NCBI GenBank assembly: GCA_963920525.1
Contig: OY986438.1
Span: 49,392,288-49,456,287 of the forward strand
DNA length: 64,000 nt
Direction: 5' to 3'
From: Dichetophora obliterata
Lineage: Eukaryota > Arthropoda > Insecta > Diptera > Sciomyzidae
Under the pieces are notes generated by a model. That model was not told where the DNA came from, did not search any database, and saw only the letters and a list, made by a program, of their open reading frames with translations. Shown here piece after piece: positions 22,301-33,877 of the stretch. A program made the position numbers and the translations under genes. Position 1 is the stretch's first letter; each line of letters begins with the position of its first letter.

Positions 22301-22819
22301 TTTAAACTTAATATATTGACTGTGAAACAGTTGTTGAAGTCGCTGTAACCTGTAATTTTGATCAAATGGTAAGTGAACATGAGTAAAACTGAATCAGATT
22401 CTTCAGTATAGAGTTCAAATTATGTAAATGAATATGACGCAGGAGACACATTAAGCCGAAAAGGTAAACCGACAATTTTTTGATTTTCACCAGGTATTAT
22501 TGGTTTGCCGTGTGTTCAGGGAAAAAATTACCAGAACTGATCTGGTTTTTTGCCTATCGATCGCTCTTTTGATATAACTGGCGAAAGATTGCCCAACTTA
22601 GTAGAAAAGTGTTCCAAAAATTTTAATGCCATATCAGACACCAATAACGAAATTTTTGACTTTAAGGCCAGCTTGGATCCAAGCTACAAAAAAACTGTGA
22701 CCAGCAAAGAAACTATAAAATGCAATGATTTTCTTATGTCAAAGAAGGACATTTTACTTCCATACCAGCTTCCATTAGCCATTAACGAGTTACAAAATTA
22801 AAATTAAAAAAAAACGTAC
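22301..22819 (+). other. Possible retro-copied or transposon-derived coding fragment, unrecognised
   Basis: An 83-codon open frame (22550-22801) reads IDRSFDITGERLPNLVEKCS and ends PYQLPLAINELQN, followed immediately by an A-rich tract ending at the SINE. Its first codon is TTG, so no real start is present. About 150 bases upstream a second frame reads MSKTESDSS before a stop. Composition is less AT-rich than the surroundings. I do not recognise it; a decayed transposase or retrocopy is possible. Confidence 0.3.
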
Positions 22820-23215
22820 GGTCGGCCTTTGTAGTCTGGTGAAGAGTGTGCTGGACTATCAACCCAGAAGTCCCTGGTTCGAATCCGGGCTCGGGCATGG
22901 TTCTTTTCACTTTCTTTGTTCTGTCCTTCATTTAAGAATTATGGAAGAACTAAAAATCTACAGCTAAATTGTAGAAAATGTGGAATTAATGGACAGGAAC
23001 AACTAAGGGCTGGAAATGATTGCCGAGGTTAAGGCATAACACTAGCCTCGGTTAAAAGCAATTAAAATTGTCTTTCACTGTAGTTTCGCCTAATCAATAA
23101 TTCACTTATGGTTCCATCAATTCCTCTAAATAAATCTGTCCCTTTCCTTTCAGGTCAAAAGCCAAGCCTTGTTTGTATAAGGCGCATGCCTTGGTTCTTT
23201 GATCTTTTAAAAAAA
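22820..23215 (+). mobile_element. tRNA-derived SINE, copy 1
   Basis: The head carries RNA polymerase III boxes: A box TGTAGTCTGGTG (22830-22841) and a perfect B box GGTTCGAATCC (22876-22886). The acceptor stem does not pair as a functional tRNA would, and a conserved 300-bp tRNA-unrelated body follows. A second copy on the other strand at 57664-58058 matches along the whole length, ending in both with CTTGTTT.TATAAGGCGC.TGCCTT. About 395 bp. SINEs have no protein and depend on a LINE. Confidence 0.88.
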
Positions 23216-23499
23216 AGAAAAGAAAAAAACCAGAGCTTATTCGAAAACTTTATTTGTATTCTTTAATGACAAAAAATTTTTTTAAGTTTTCTTCAACTCA
23301 ATGAATATGTTTTTTTGTTTTTTTTTTTAAATAAATGAAAATTATGCAAAAATTCAGTTTCTTAATTTTTAAGATTTTTTTTTTCTCGAAATTTTAAAAA
23401 GTGTGTATATCTGGTCTGCATTTCTCAGAATTTTTTTTGCCATGTTTTTTAACAGCAACTTATTGATTCTACAGCATATAATCATATGACTAGAAACGC
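23216..23499. other. AT-rich stretch, nothing recognised
   Basis: A/T runs only. Confidence 0.3.
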
Positions 23500-24245
23500 G
23501 ATACGAACTAGAGTTTTATGATGAATCTTTTGACAACTTCTCATACGTACCAGAAAGTTGAATAACTTATTTTAAATTTATTTTATTTATACCTATTGAA
23601 ATTGAAATATAGATATTTTTTATTGTAAACAATAACATCTTTAAAATGCTGACTGACGGTCTTACCGCCGTTATCAATGCTGCTGACTTTTGTCTTTTAC
23701 ATGGTAAAAGTATAGCAATTCACCTGAATAAAGTATATGGCATAATAACTTTATGCTTGAACATTTTTAGCAAGTTCATACTCATGACTGACGTTTATTC
23801 CACCCTCTGCAAAACAACTGACTGTAATTTTTTGGTTCAAATCATGGTAGAAGGATAGAGGTATATGCAGCGCTGACTGTGCTCTCTTTCCATACTGCCA
23901 TGTCTGTCAAATTTAGCTGTGTGGCGAATGGAAACAAAAGAAAAAAAAGAAAAAGTTTTGCTTCGTTTTGACAATTCCGGCAGAATGCTCTCATCTGGTG
24001 CATATACCTGTATTCTTCTACCATGGTTCAAATTGATCTCAAAATCCCTTCCACGAAGTTTGGCGCGCAATAAAATTAGTTGTGGCATAACTTTTTTACA
24101 ACTTTGACAGGCTGCCACCTTTAGCTCCACCGCTGGTGTGGCAACTGACGCTTATTTCGGTGGATATTAAACATAAATCAACTGCTTGAAATCGAATTTA
24201 TGCGGCATAAAATTGATCGCAAAAATGCAACGCTGCCTCCTTTAC
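23500..24245 (-). repeat. Dispersed repeat (family Y), copy 2, interrupted by a MITE
   Basis: Reverse-complement relative of 17425-17965, for example GCGATACGAACTAGAG and GCTGACTGACGGTCTTACCG here. The segment between 23843 and 24024 is absent from copy 1 and is a separate insertion. Short ORFs on both strands are artefacts of the repeats. Confidence 0.6.
23843..24024. mobile_element. 182-bp MITE with 9-bp target duplication
   Basis: GGTTCAAAT flanks the insert exactly (23834-23842 and 24025-24033). Left end CATGGTAGAAGGATAGAGGT and reversed right end ATGGTAGAAGAATACAGGTA agree over about 27 bp. The 9-bp duplication suggests a Mutator-like mobiliser, but the ends alone do not prove it. The uninterrupted copy at 17425-17965 provides the empty site. 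Confidence 0.82.
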
Positions 24246-25100
24246 TATTAAAACATTAACTTTATTATTAACTTTATTATTAACTTTATTTATTTGTTTA
24301 CACTTTAACCCAGCTGTAGCCAAAAATTTTCAAATTTTTTCTTCTCTGCACGGCTTCATTTTCTAACAACGCTTCTGTGTTGTTTCTTTGGGTTCTGCGT
24401 CATAACTTATACTTGATACCAATTTATGGTCAAAGCTTATAATTTGTTAACGTTTTTAAGAGCAATTCATTTATATAAATGCAGTTTCGTTGATCATAAA
24501 AATTATAGAAAGAATCAGTGTTTATACATAATACAAAACATATATTTATACAGAATTATAGCAAAAATTGTGAGCTTAGTCCATAATACATGATCATTTG
24601 TATTTTATTCATAAAACATATTTTGTATTCGGAAAGAATTTTCCCCGTGTAAATATCGATAGAATCTATTAAGGATGCAACCTTCAAGCAGCCATAAAGT
24701 CAGAGTAATCAAATAATGGTCACAGCAATCCTTAATATTTTTGCCATTTCCCCGTCTTAAAAACAACTTTCCACAACCAACCATCACTTCCTACTCGTAG
24801 TTAATAACACCCGCGTACTCTTAGGAGTTTCAAAATTTTTTTTTAATCATAAACAGGGGCATTTAATGAGAACTACACGAGATTTTTATAAAATCTCAAA
24901 GTTCATAAACAGGAAAAACCCACAAAGAGCTTTTAATACGCTATGCATATAAACACTTGCCCAGACCATTTAGAGAAACTAATCGCAACGCTCAGATTTA
25001 AGCAACAACAATACCAAATTAACTATCGTTCGTGAGCCAAACTTAAGTGCAAATCCGTAGGAAATTTTTTAAAACCATGATAATTCTTATAATTACATTT
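24246..25100. other. AT-rich stretch, nothing recognised
   Basis: Includes a short (TTATTAACT)n-like tandem near 24250-24290. No coding or element ends supported. Confidence 0.35.
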
Positions 25101-25351
25101 CGCCGCTTGAGAAAAAAAAATGTCGTATGTGAAAATTTTCACTTTTGCGATTATGGAGAAAAAGAGGCTATAATTCAAAATCTAGCGGAGCAATATTCTC
25201 CAGAATTTCAGATTTATTTGCAGACACATTTCACAAAAGATTACGAAAGTTTTGTGGTCTTACCGTTTTTTTTTTAGAACTTATAGCCCCTTTTTTCAAT
25301 AATCTCAAAAGTGTAAATTTTCACATACGACATTTATTTTCTCAGGCGACG
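25101..25351. mobile_element. 251-bp foldback MITE with ~75-bp arms
   Basis: Left arm CGCCGCTTGAGAAAAAAAAA and reversed right arm CGTCGCCTGAGAAAATAAAT continue through ATGTCGTATGTGAAAA and GGCTATAA. ATTT lies outside both ends (25097-25100, 25352-25355). Overlapping ORFs of 76 and 87 codons arise from the arms and are not genes. Confidence 0.75.
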
Positions 25352-25434
25352 ATTTGTGTTTTTCAAAAACCACAAGCAACGAATTTATTTAGTATAAAAA
25401 GTCTTTAACGCCGTAGTTTACAGATTTGAAATAA

Positions 25435-27135
25435 CACTATGCGCCACCATTTTTGTGGTGAGTATGCCACTATTGTTTTCTTATGGATTTCGGCCCGCTG
25501 AGCACGAAAATTGCAATAAAAATTGTTTCTATGGATAGGCTTTCAAGATAAATATTTTTGAATTTTTGACCAGATTTTTTTGGATATATGTAGCTCACTT
25601 CATTTTACTATATATTCAGTTTTAATTAACTGATTTGGCAATATTAAATAGCAAATTAAAGAAAAATAAATTTACTTTAAATTGTATTCATCAATGTTTC
25701 TTATCTGTTGAACAGTTTCCGAACAATCGAAAGAAATATAAAAAATAAATATTTTTTTCAGTGAAAAATTAAATCAAAAAATCTTTAAAAAAATTAGCAA
25801 AAATAGAAGACACCAAAATATGAACAGTTTATCATTATATGTATGAAGACGGCTCTTTACAGAAAAGAATGAGTTGCTGATGAAGAAAATTTGTGGAAGT
25901 ATAACGAAGTTGAGACAACAAAGTAAAGGCACCAAAAATTTAATTTTTTCCGTTTTTTAATTTTATTTAAAATAATTTCATTTTATTTTTTTTTTAAGTT
26001 AATGTTTAGATCAAATTTTATTAAAGTAGTGGTAAATGTATATTTTAAAAGTGATATCGGCTCAATTGAACACTTCAAAACATTATTGTCATCCGACAAA
26101 AATGCTGCCTGGAATTAGTTTCGGCTAGTTGTTTCCGATTTTTTAGGGAACAAAAGGAACCCAGAATACAATACAATAATTTATGATTTCATCAAGAATT
26201 ATGCAAAAATTAGCATGTTAATTTTTTTTTAATATTATTTTGCTCTTTTCACCTTATTTCCTCTATTTATTATTTTCAATACAGGCGCAAATATGTCATT
26301 GAATATCCACTTTTTAAACTCCCACTTGGATTTTTTCCCTCCAAAGCTTGGTGACGTCAGTGACAAACAAGGTGACGAATTTCATCAGCAAATGAAATCA
26401 ATGGAGCGACGATACCAGGGATCCTGGAACGTGAATATGATGGGCGATTATATGCGGTTTCTCATTAGACAAACAAATTCTGAAAATTATAACAGACAAA
26501 AAAGGAGCCGAAATCACTTTTGAAATATACATCAACCATTACTTCAATAAAATTTTACCTAACCATTAAATTTACAAAAAAAAAATTAAATTATTTTAAA
26601 TAAAATTTAAAAAACGAGAAAAATTACATTTTTGGTACCTTTACTTTGTTGTCTCTAGCTTCGTTGTTCTTCCATAAATTTTATTCATCAGTAACTCATT
26701 CTTTTCCTTAAAAAGTAGTTTTTATGCAAAAAATAATAAACTGTTCATATTTTGGTGTCTTCTATTTTTGCTAATTTTTTTTAAGGATTTTTCGATCTTA
26801 TTTTTCACTGAAAAAAATTATTTATTTTTTTATATTTCTTTCGATTGTGCGAAAATCACTCAACAGCTTAGCAAAACTGATGATATAAATTTAAAGTAAT
26901 TTTTTCTTTTAATTTTGTATTATAACAAAATCGGTGAATTAAAACTGACGAAATGGTAAAATGTATGGAGCTTTATCCAAAAAAATTGGGGTCAAAAATT
27001 CAAAAATATATATCTCAAAAACGTATCCATAGAAAAATTTTTTTTGCAATTTGCGTGTTCAGCGGGCCGAAATCTATTAGAAAAAAAAAATCACTTACCG
27101 ATCACAGAAATTTTTTTCCATTTTGGTGCACAGTG
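25435..27135 (+). mobile_element. 1.7-kb foldback DNA transposon with ~550-bp inverted arms
   Basis: Ends CACTATGCGCCACC and, reversed, CACTGTGCACCAAA; TAA is outside both (25432-25434, 27136-27138). The arms (about 25435-25990 and 26580-27135) match in order: GATTTCGGCCCGCTGA.CACG, ATCCATAGAAA in reverse, AGAAATATAAAAAA, GAAGACACCAAAATATGAAC, GAGTTGCTGATGAA and GACAACAAAGTAAAGG. The 590-bp centre holds coding remnants. CACTRTG ends and a 3-bp duplication would fit an EnSpm/CACTA-like element, but arms this long are unusual and the assignment is weak. Confidence 0.8.
26050..26523 (+). pseudogene. Last exons of a transposon gene inside the foldback element
   Basis: Two coding blocks are separated by a short AT-rich segment ending in a splice-acceptor-like TTTTCAATACAG (26273-26284). 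The first reads IEHFKTLLSSDKNAAWN, hits a TAG, then FRLVVSDFLGNKRNPEYNT. The second, open from 26285, reads GANMSLNIHFLNSHLDFFPP, later EFHQQMKSMERRYQGSWN and NMMGDYMRFLIR, with TGA at 26521-26523. The pattern FLGN, SLxIHFLxSHLxFFP, FHQ, RYQGxW, MMxDY is one I recall as the C-terminal part of hypothetical proteins repeated in many arthropod genomes; that is memory, not a search. The in-frame stop marks it as broken. Confidence 0.55.
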
Positions 27136-27138
27136 TAA

Positions 27139-27952
27139 TTGGTAGAATATATAATCAAATAATAGCAAAAATTCTTAAAAATTCACGAAAAATGTTATTG
27201 TAGATTTTACTTTTTTTAAAATTAACAGTTCACTTTCACAGTTTGTAATCTTAATTATAAAAAAGCATTGCTGAACCATTTTTGTATGAAAATCAATGCT
27301 GGAAAATTGTTTATGAAAAACAGTATTCTTTAAATTATCCAGAGGCAGATTTATCGAGGTTTTCATTAATAAAATTATATACTTTGTAAGACATTTAGAT
27401 ATTTAAGTTGCGTATAAATCAAAAATTCGATGCTGTATGCAATGCAACCCAGTGTCGTGCTTGAATTAAGCCGACACATTTGATTTGTCTACTTTTGACA
27501 TAGAATTCTTTTAATGATAAAATGGCAAACCATATCATAGTCCGGGGATTCATGTGCTCCATACGCCATTTTGACAATTTCGAGCAAATGGTACCATAAA
27601 AAACTTTTTACTTATTTTGTTACTAAACTTACTTTAGAGTTTTCTAAGTTTACTATACATAAAACATACCAAGTTTCCTGAAATTATGACTGCCTTTGTC
27701 AAATATTTAAAACGTTTGGAAATACACAGCATTTTGTCGCTCGTAAATTATCTATGAAACTTAAAATCAAATAAAAAAATTAAAAATTATTGAAATGCTG
27801 TTCACAGTTTTCAAAAATTTCGCAAAAACATCTACCTATCGAAATTGTTCTATTTGTCCATACACCTACTAAAAAAAAAGTCTATCAGTATCTTCCAAGT
27901 AACTTATTTAAAACTCCATTTTGCAACCCTCTTTCCGAACAGCAAACATATT
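27139..27952. other. AT-rich stretch, nothing recognised
   Basis: No coding frame or element ends supported. Confidence 0.35.
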
Positions 27953-28100
27953 AGGTATTTTTCCGTACTCGATTCAAGTAACGACTTTCGATTGAAAGAG
28001 TTATTTTACAAATTTTTGAAGCTCGAGAGTGAAGAATACCATGCAAAATTAAACTCTCTATTCTATTCCAATTACGTGAAGCTAGTACGCAAATAGACCT
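27953..28100. repeat. Short MITE-like repeat, copy 2
   Basis: Begins AGGTATTTTTCCGTACTCGA and ends, reversed, AGGTCTATTTGCGTACTAGC, with a GAAGCTCGAGAG core like that of 16054-16187. An 83-codon ORF overlapping it is incidental. Confidence 0.5.
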
Positions 28101-28189
28101 AAAATAATAAGAAAAGCTGCCCGGCAGTTATTTCTGACACCAAAATACATTTCTAAAAAAGAATTGATACTCAATTTTTATCGATATAA

Positions 28190-29945
28190 CTAGCTGGAAC
28201 CCGGCGCGTTGCTGCCACGCCCCCATTGCCAAACTTCCAGAAAATGTTATCAGTGAACCTGCATTGGGTTGATCTTAATTTGGGTTGAATGAGAGGTGCC
28301 ACGCCCCTTTGTTTAACTCCCATAAAATTTGATTAGTGAAACGGCATGTGTAAATCGTGGTAGAATAATGAATTCTTAGGCTATAACTTCAAAGCTATTC
28401 GATATCGCAAATCGCATATTTGGGTTGTATGGGAGGTGCCACGCCCCCTGAATGGCGTGTGTAAATTGTGGTAGAATACCGAATTCCGAGGCTGTGCGAG
28501 CTGTAACTGAAAAGCTATTCGATATCGCAAATTATGGGAGGTTTCCACACCATACGTCCATAAAATGTTATCAGTAAAACGACATGTGCAAATTGTGCTC
28601 GAATACCGAGGCTGTGGAGGTCTATAACTCCAAAGCTATTCGATATCGCAAATTCTGGTTGCAAGGGAGGAGCCACGCCCCTTGTACAACGCCCATAAAA
28701 TGTTATCAGTAAAACAGCACGTGTAAATTGTCGTCGAATACTGAATTCCGGGGCTGTGTGAATTAAAACGCAAAAGCTATTCAAAATATTAAATGTGGGT
28801 TTTAAGGGAGGTGCCACGCTCCCTTTCTCAACGCCCATAAAATTTTATCAGTAAAACGGCACGTGTAAATTGTGGTCGAAAACCCAATTCCATGGCTGTG
28901 CGAACTATAGCTCTAAAGCTATTCGATATCTCAAATTTGGGTTGTATGGGAGGTGCCACGCCCCTTGTCCAACACCATAAAATGTTATCAGTTAAACTTA
29001 ATGTGTAAATTGAGTTCGAATATTAAATTCCGAGCCTGTGCGGTCTGTAACTAAAAAGCTATTTTATATCGCAAATTTGGGTTGTATGAGAGTGCCACGC
29101 CCCCTTGTCCAACGCCCATTTTTTCTTTCTGTAAAAAATGTTTGTAGACTATTACAAACATTTTAAAAAAGTTAGCCAAATTGGCGCAGGCGTTCTGCGA
29201 TTTTAGGTATATATAAAAAAGTGGGCGTAAAAGTGGAAGTGGTCAATTTTTCTTCAGTAAAAACTTAAAATGGATTACTACGAACATTTAAAAAATAAAT
29301 AAGCCAAATCGGTGTAGCCGTTTTCCGATTTTAGATAAATAAAAAAGTGGGCGTAAAAGTGGGCGTAAAAGTGGGCGTAAAAGTGGGCGTGGTCAATTTT
29401 TCTTTCCGTAAAAACCTAAGTTGGACTATTACGAACATTTTAAAAAATATCCAAATCGGTCCAGCTGTTCTCAACTGATGCAATTACCAAGGAACGACAT
29501 TTGATTTTTATTTATATAGATATCAAAACAGTGGGCGCAAAAGTGGGCATGGTCAATTTTTCTTTCAGTAAACACTTAAATTGGATTACTACGAACATTT
29601 GAAAAAAAAATTATCCAAATCGGTCCAGCCGTTTTCCGATTTTAGATAAATTGAAAAAAGTGGGCGCAAAAGTGGGCGTGGTCAATTTTTCTTTCCGACA
29701 AATCTTAAATTGGATTACTACGAACATTTGAAAAAAAAATTATCCAAATCGGTCCAGCCGTTTTCCGATTTTAGATAAATCAAAAAAAGTGGGCGCAAAG
29801 TGGGCGTGGTCAATTTTTCTTTCCGTAAAAACCTAAGTTGGACTATTACGAACATTTTAAAAAAAAATTATCCAAATCGGTTCAGCCGTTCTCAACTGAT
29901 GCAATTACCAACGAACGACATTTGATTTTTATTTATATAGAAGAT
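28190..29945. repeat. Composite repeat with two minisatellite arrays
   Basis: It opens with TATATAACTAGCTGGAACCC GGCGCG-type sequence, which also opens the repeat at 30153, and closes with CGACATTTGATTTTTATTTATATAG (also present internally near 29490-29520). About 28200-29120 is an array with a period near 140 bp, recognisable by GGGAGGTGCCACGCCCC at about 28294, 28431, 28666, 28806 and 28948. About 29120-29900 is a second array, period near 129 bp, recognisable by GTGGGCG.AAAAGTGGGCGTG and CCAAATCGGTCCAGCCGTT. No protein. This architecture resembles non-autonomous Helitron/DINE-like or LINE-tail elements; undecided. Confidence 0.75.
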
Positions 29946-30152
29946 AAAAATCCAAAAATACAAAATGAAAAATTGAAAAATTGAAGCATTCTCACGAATA
30001 CCGTTGTAAACGACAAAATTGTAATTGTTCGCTATTATTCATTTTACAAGTACTTTTATTCGTTTTTATTTATTTTTTTATTTTTTTGTTTGGGTATGCG
30101 ATAAAAGTACCCCAAACTGCTCAACTGCTTACTCAGTTCTATTTGTATATAA

Positions 30153-31033
30153 TACTAGCTGAAACCCGGCGCGTTGCTGCCTCGTCCCGTTTCCAAAAAC
30201 CCATCAAATGTTAACATTGAACAAAGCATGTTTAAATTGTGGTTAAATACTAAATCTGTGCTACCTATAATTCCAAAGCTATTCGATAAATCATAAAGTA
30301 ACTTAATCATAAAAGCCATTACTTTTGATTGGAAAAAAATCAAAGGGTGTACCTTGTTGTTTTGATGACAAAAACATTAGAATAATTTTTGCGCTTATCT
30401 GGAAGAATTTTTGCAAATAAATGCTATGTCATATGAAAGTTAGTCAGATGTGCAATTTTTAATTGATTTCATTTTTACAACAAAAACAATTTTTAAGTCA
30501 TTTTTTGAGTAAAAAGTCAATATTTTGGATCTTTTTTGACATAATTATAAAACATAGTTTCACTGACTAAAAGGTACAGTTCAACCCATTTTTGTAAAGT
30601 ATATTTATTGAACTTTTGAACAAAAAAAATTTGAATCAAATATATTAATGGACAGCAGAGATATTTGCATCCAAAGACCAAACTTTGATTTTCATGGCGT
30701 TTTTTACTCATTCTTTGGTTACGATGTTTTTTAAAAAAGTCGTTGTACTGAAAATTTCTACAATTTTGAGTGTATGTGAGTGTTTTTGATGCCAAAATAA
30801 CAGAATTTTTTTTAAATTAAAAACAAAAAACTTCGATAAAAAATTATTATAATAACAAAATTGCCGTTAGTTGGAAAAGTTCGGAGGGGGCGTGGCAAAA
30901 AATTAGTATGTAACATTTTAAGTTAGAATAAATATAATATGTGCACCTAGTTTGAGCAAAATCCGTTGGGCCGTTTAGATTTGTATAAAGGCCAAACAAA
31001 CAAACAAACATAAAATTATTTTTATTACTATAG
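30153..31033 (+). repeat. Dispersed repeat family A, most complete copy
   Basis: It opens with ACTAGCTGAAACCCGGCGCG, the same words as the composite repeat at 28190, and ends with a (CAAA)n segment and TTATTTTTATTACTATAG. The body matches the copies at 5520, 7310 and, reversed, 44225. Non-coding. A partial copy follows at about 31040-31375 (TTGATTGGAAAGAGATATTG and TTGTTGTTTTGATGACAAAA). Confidence 0.65.
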
Positions 31034-31559
31034 ATTGTCAATTGTATGAAAAAATAGATTTTTAATCATAAATTTTGATTATTTGAGATATAGGCTTTGG
31101 CAGCAAATGTTGTAAATTTGATTGGAAAGAGATATTGGGGTAATTTTTCACATAAATTATTTTTGACTTTTTGTAAAAAATATTAAAACAACATTTTGGA
31201 ACAAATAAATATCGCGAAAAAAATCAGAAAGGGTACCCTTGTTGTTTTGATGACAAAACCAGTAAAATAATTTTTACGCTAAGCTGGAAGAATTTTTGCA
31301 AATAAATGCTATGTCATATGAAAGGAACGCCGATGTGCAATTTTTAATTGATTTCATTGTATGATGCCAGGCATAGTACCCTAAAATTTTCGTTTAAATC
31401 GGTCGACCCGCTTTTGCAGTTAGTGTTTACATCAAGAGTGGTTACATAAGACTTGTATTCCTCGGCAGACGTTGTTCGGCCCCAGACCGCCTTAATGCCA
31501 TATACGAAAATGTCAAGAAATGCCAAAAATATTCACCATTTTCAGTATAACTGCCAAAA

Positions 31560-33155
31560 GTAACCATATGAATTCAATAGCCAAATTTTAGTCAAATACA
31601 ATCAAAACTGTTTGAAATATAGAATTTTTGTTGTTTTGTAAGCGGTAAAAAGGGGTGCGGCAAAATTATTTCCCTTAAACCATCTCGTACACGAAACAAA
31701 TCGACTGCCAAAATTTTAGCTCAATTTAGCTAAAGCCTGGCGCACTTTGCTTCACTTTACGTTGACCCCCCGAAAAGTCAGTTTAACTAAAGTGGGACAG
31801 GCCTATTTTTAGTGCTCTTGCCGAGAGTAACCATATGAGCTAAATTACAAAATTTTTGTCTAATACGACCCAAACCGTTGAAATAAAACGTTTTCATTGG
31901 TTTGTGGGCGGTAAAAGGGGGCGTGGAAACCAATTTTTAGTACAGTTGCTGACAGTAACCGTGCAAACTAAGCCAACATTTAAGCTCAATCGACCAGTAG
32001 TAAATTTTAATGATTTCTCAAAAAGTGGGTGTGGCTATATATCGATTACGCCCCTTTTTAGTACAGTTGCCGAAAATAACCATACAAACTTAGGTATCAC
32101 ATGTTAGTCTCATACGGCTTAGTTTTTTACGATTGAAATCGCCTGATATATATCCTTTTTTTGGTTTGTGATCGATGGAGCAAATTTGGCTTGCATGGGA
32201 GGTACCACGCCCCCTTCTCCAATCGTTACCAAACCTCACAGGAACACTCTCAAGATGTGGCTTTATTTTCCCTGAAAATTTCATAAAGATCGATTCAGCG
32301 GTTTTGGAGTCTATACGTGATATAGCCACATACCCACCCACATACCCACATACCCACATACCCACATACATACATCCATTTTTATATATAAGATTAGAGA
32401 GTGATTCTAACAGGTATTCGCAAAAAAAACAATAAAAAATGTCGCTTACAACGTTATTCGCGATTATGCTTCAATTGTTGATATACAATTTCTTAATTTC
32501 TGCTTAAAATATAGTATTTACACTGATATGTGGGCGCAAAAAGTGGGCGTGGAAACCAATTTTTCGTACAGTTACTGCCAGTAACTACACAAACCAAAGT
32601 ACCAAATTTAAGTCTTATACGACCAAAACCGTCTGAAATAAAGCGTTTTCATTTCTTTGTGGGCGGTAAAAGGGGGCGTGGAAATCCATTTTAAGTACAG
32701 TTATCGACAGTAACCGTACATACTAAATTACAAAATTTTAGCCTTATACGATCCAAACTGACTGAAATATAACATTTTTATTGATTTGGGGGCGGTAAAA
32801 GGGGGGTGTGGCACATTTTTTCCCCTCAACCATCTCGTACCTGAAACAAATCGGCTGCCAAAATTTCAGGTCAATCGGTTTAGTAGTTTTGGAGTCTATA
32901 GACATCACACAGCCAGACACACATCGTTTTGCTTTTTATATATATAGACATTGATTTGTGGGCGGTAAAAGTGGGCGTGAAAACATTTATATATAGTGAC
33001 CGCCTCTTGGAGCACCTATACAGTAAGTTTCACTGTAAAAGTATATAGAACTCTGGAATTGCCGTGATTTCGAAAAAGTGGGCGTATTTATTTTACGACC
33101 ACGCCCATTTTTTGTACAGTTACCGACAGTAACCATCTGAACAAAATTACCAAAT
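31560..33155. repeat. Array of ~150-bp GTGGGCG-type units
   Basis: Units are recognisable by TTTGTGGGCGGTAAAAG followed by a GGGGCGTGG block, then a TTAGTACAGTTGCCGACAGT-like block and CGACCAAAACCG. They occur near 31620, 31800-31910, 32040, 32530, 32660, 32790, 32955 and 33080. They resemble the second array of the 28190 repeat. Open frames on both strands result from the repeats. Confidence 0.65.
32118..32494 (+). repeat. 377-bp direct repeat, copy 1
   Basis: By eye identical to 33156-33532 at an offset of 1038 bases. It contains a TE-like tail (AAGATCGATTCAGCGGTTTT, then a CCCACATA tandem, then TTTTTATATATAAGATT) and about 95 bp of sequence beyond that tail. Confidence 0.92.
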
Positions 33156-33532
33156 CTTAGTTTTTTACGATTGAAATCGCCTGATATATATCCTTTTTTT
33201 GGTTTGTGATCGATGGAGCAAATTTGGCTTGCATGGGAGGTACCACGCCCCCTTCTCCAATCGTTACCAAACCTCACAGGAACACTCTCAAGATGTGGCT
33301 TTATTTTCCCTGAAAATTTCATAAAGATCGATTCAGCGGTTTTGGAGTCTATACGTGATATAGCCACATACCCACCCACATACCCACATACCCACATACC
33401 CACATACATACATCCATTTTTATATATAAGATTAGAGAGTGATTCTAACAGGTATTCGCAAAAAAAACAATAAAAAATGTCGCTTACAACGTTATTCGCG
33501 ATTATGCTTCAATTGTTGATATACAATTTCTT
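33156..33532 (+). repeat. 377-bp direct repeat, copy 2
   Basis: See copy 1. The same 86-codon incidental frame occurs in both, with no difference seen. Confidence 0.92.
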
Positions 33533-33843
33533 TATAATTTTATACAAAAAAGTGAAACAAATTATTACGCATCTTAAATTATTTAATGGACTCATTTCTC
33601 TTTGAGAACATCATTTGAGTCATTTTTTCCGGGACATATTTTTGTATTATTACTTTGTATAGGAATATTATGATATGTATTATGTCTATTTTTTTTTTTG
33701 GTAATATTTTCATTGATTTTGTTTTTACTATAAATTATTTTTGATAACTTTTGTTTAATAATTTTACGAATAGCTTTGTTTTTTATTGAATAAAAAATTT
33801 TTTGATAATTTTTGTTAAATAGCTTTAGAATATCTTTTTCTTT

Positions 33844-33877
<34 letters not shown>

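Noticed and set aside
22820..22895. Functional tRNA gene
   Set aside because: A and B boxes are good, but the acceptor stem does not pair, the anticodon stem has a mismatch and the same sequence with a 300-bp body occurs again at 57664-58058. It is the head of a SINE.
28200..29120. CRISPR-like array
   Set aside because: The units are about 140 bp, imperfect along the whole period and without distinct spacers; this is an animal minisatellite.
32090..33473. Identical 86-codon ORFs as a duplicated gene
   Set aside because: The frame runs through a TE tail and a CCCACATA tandem repeat and is identical only because the DNA is duplicated.
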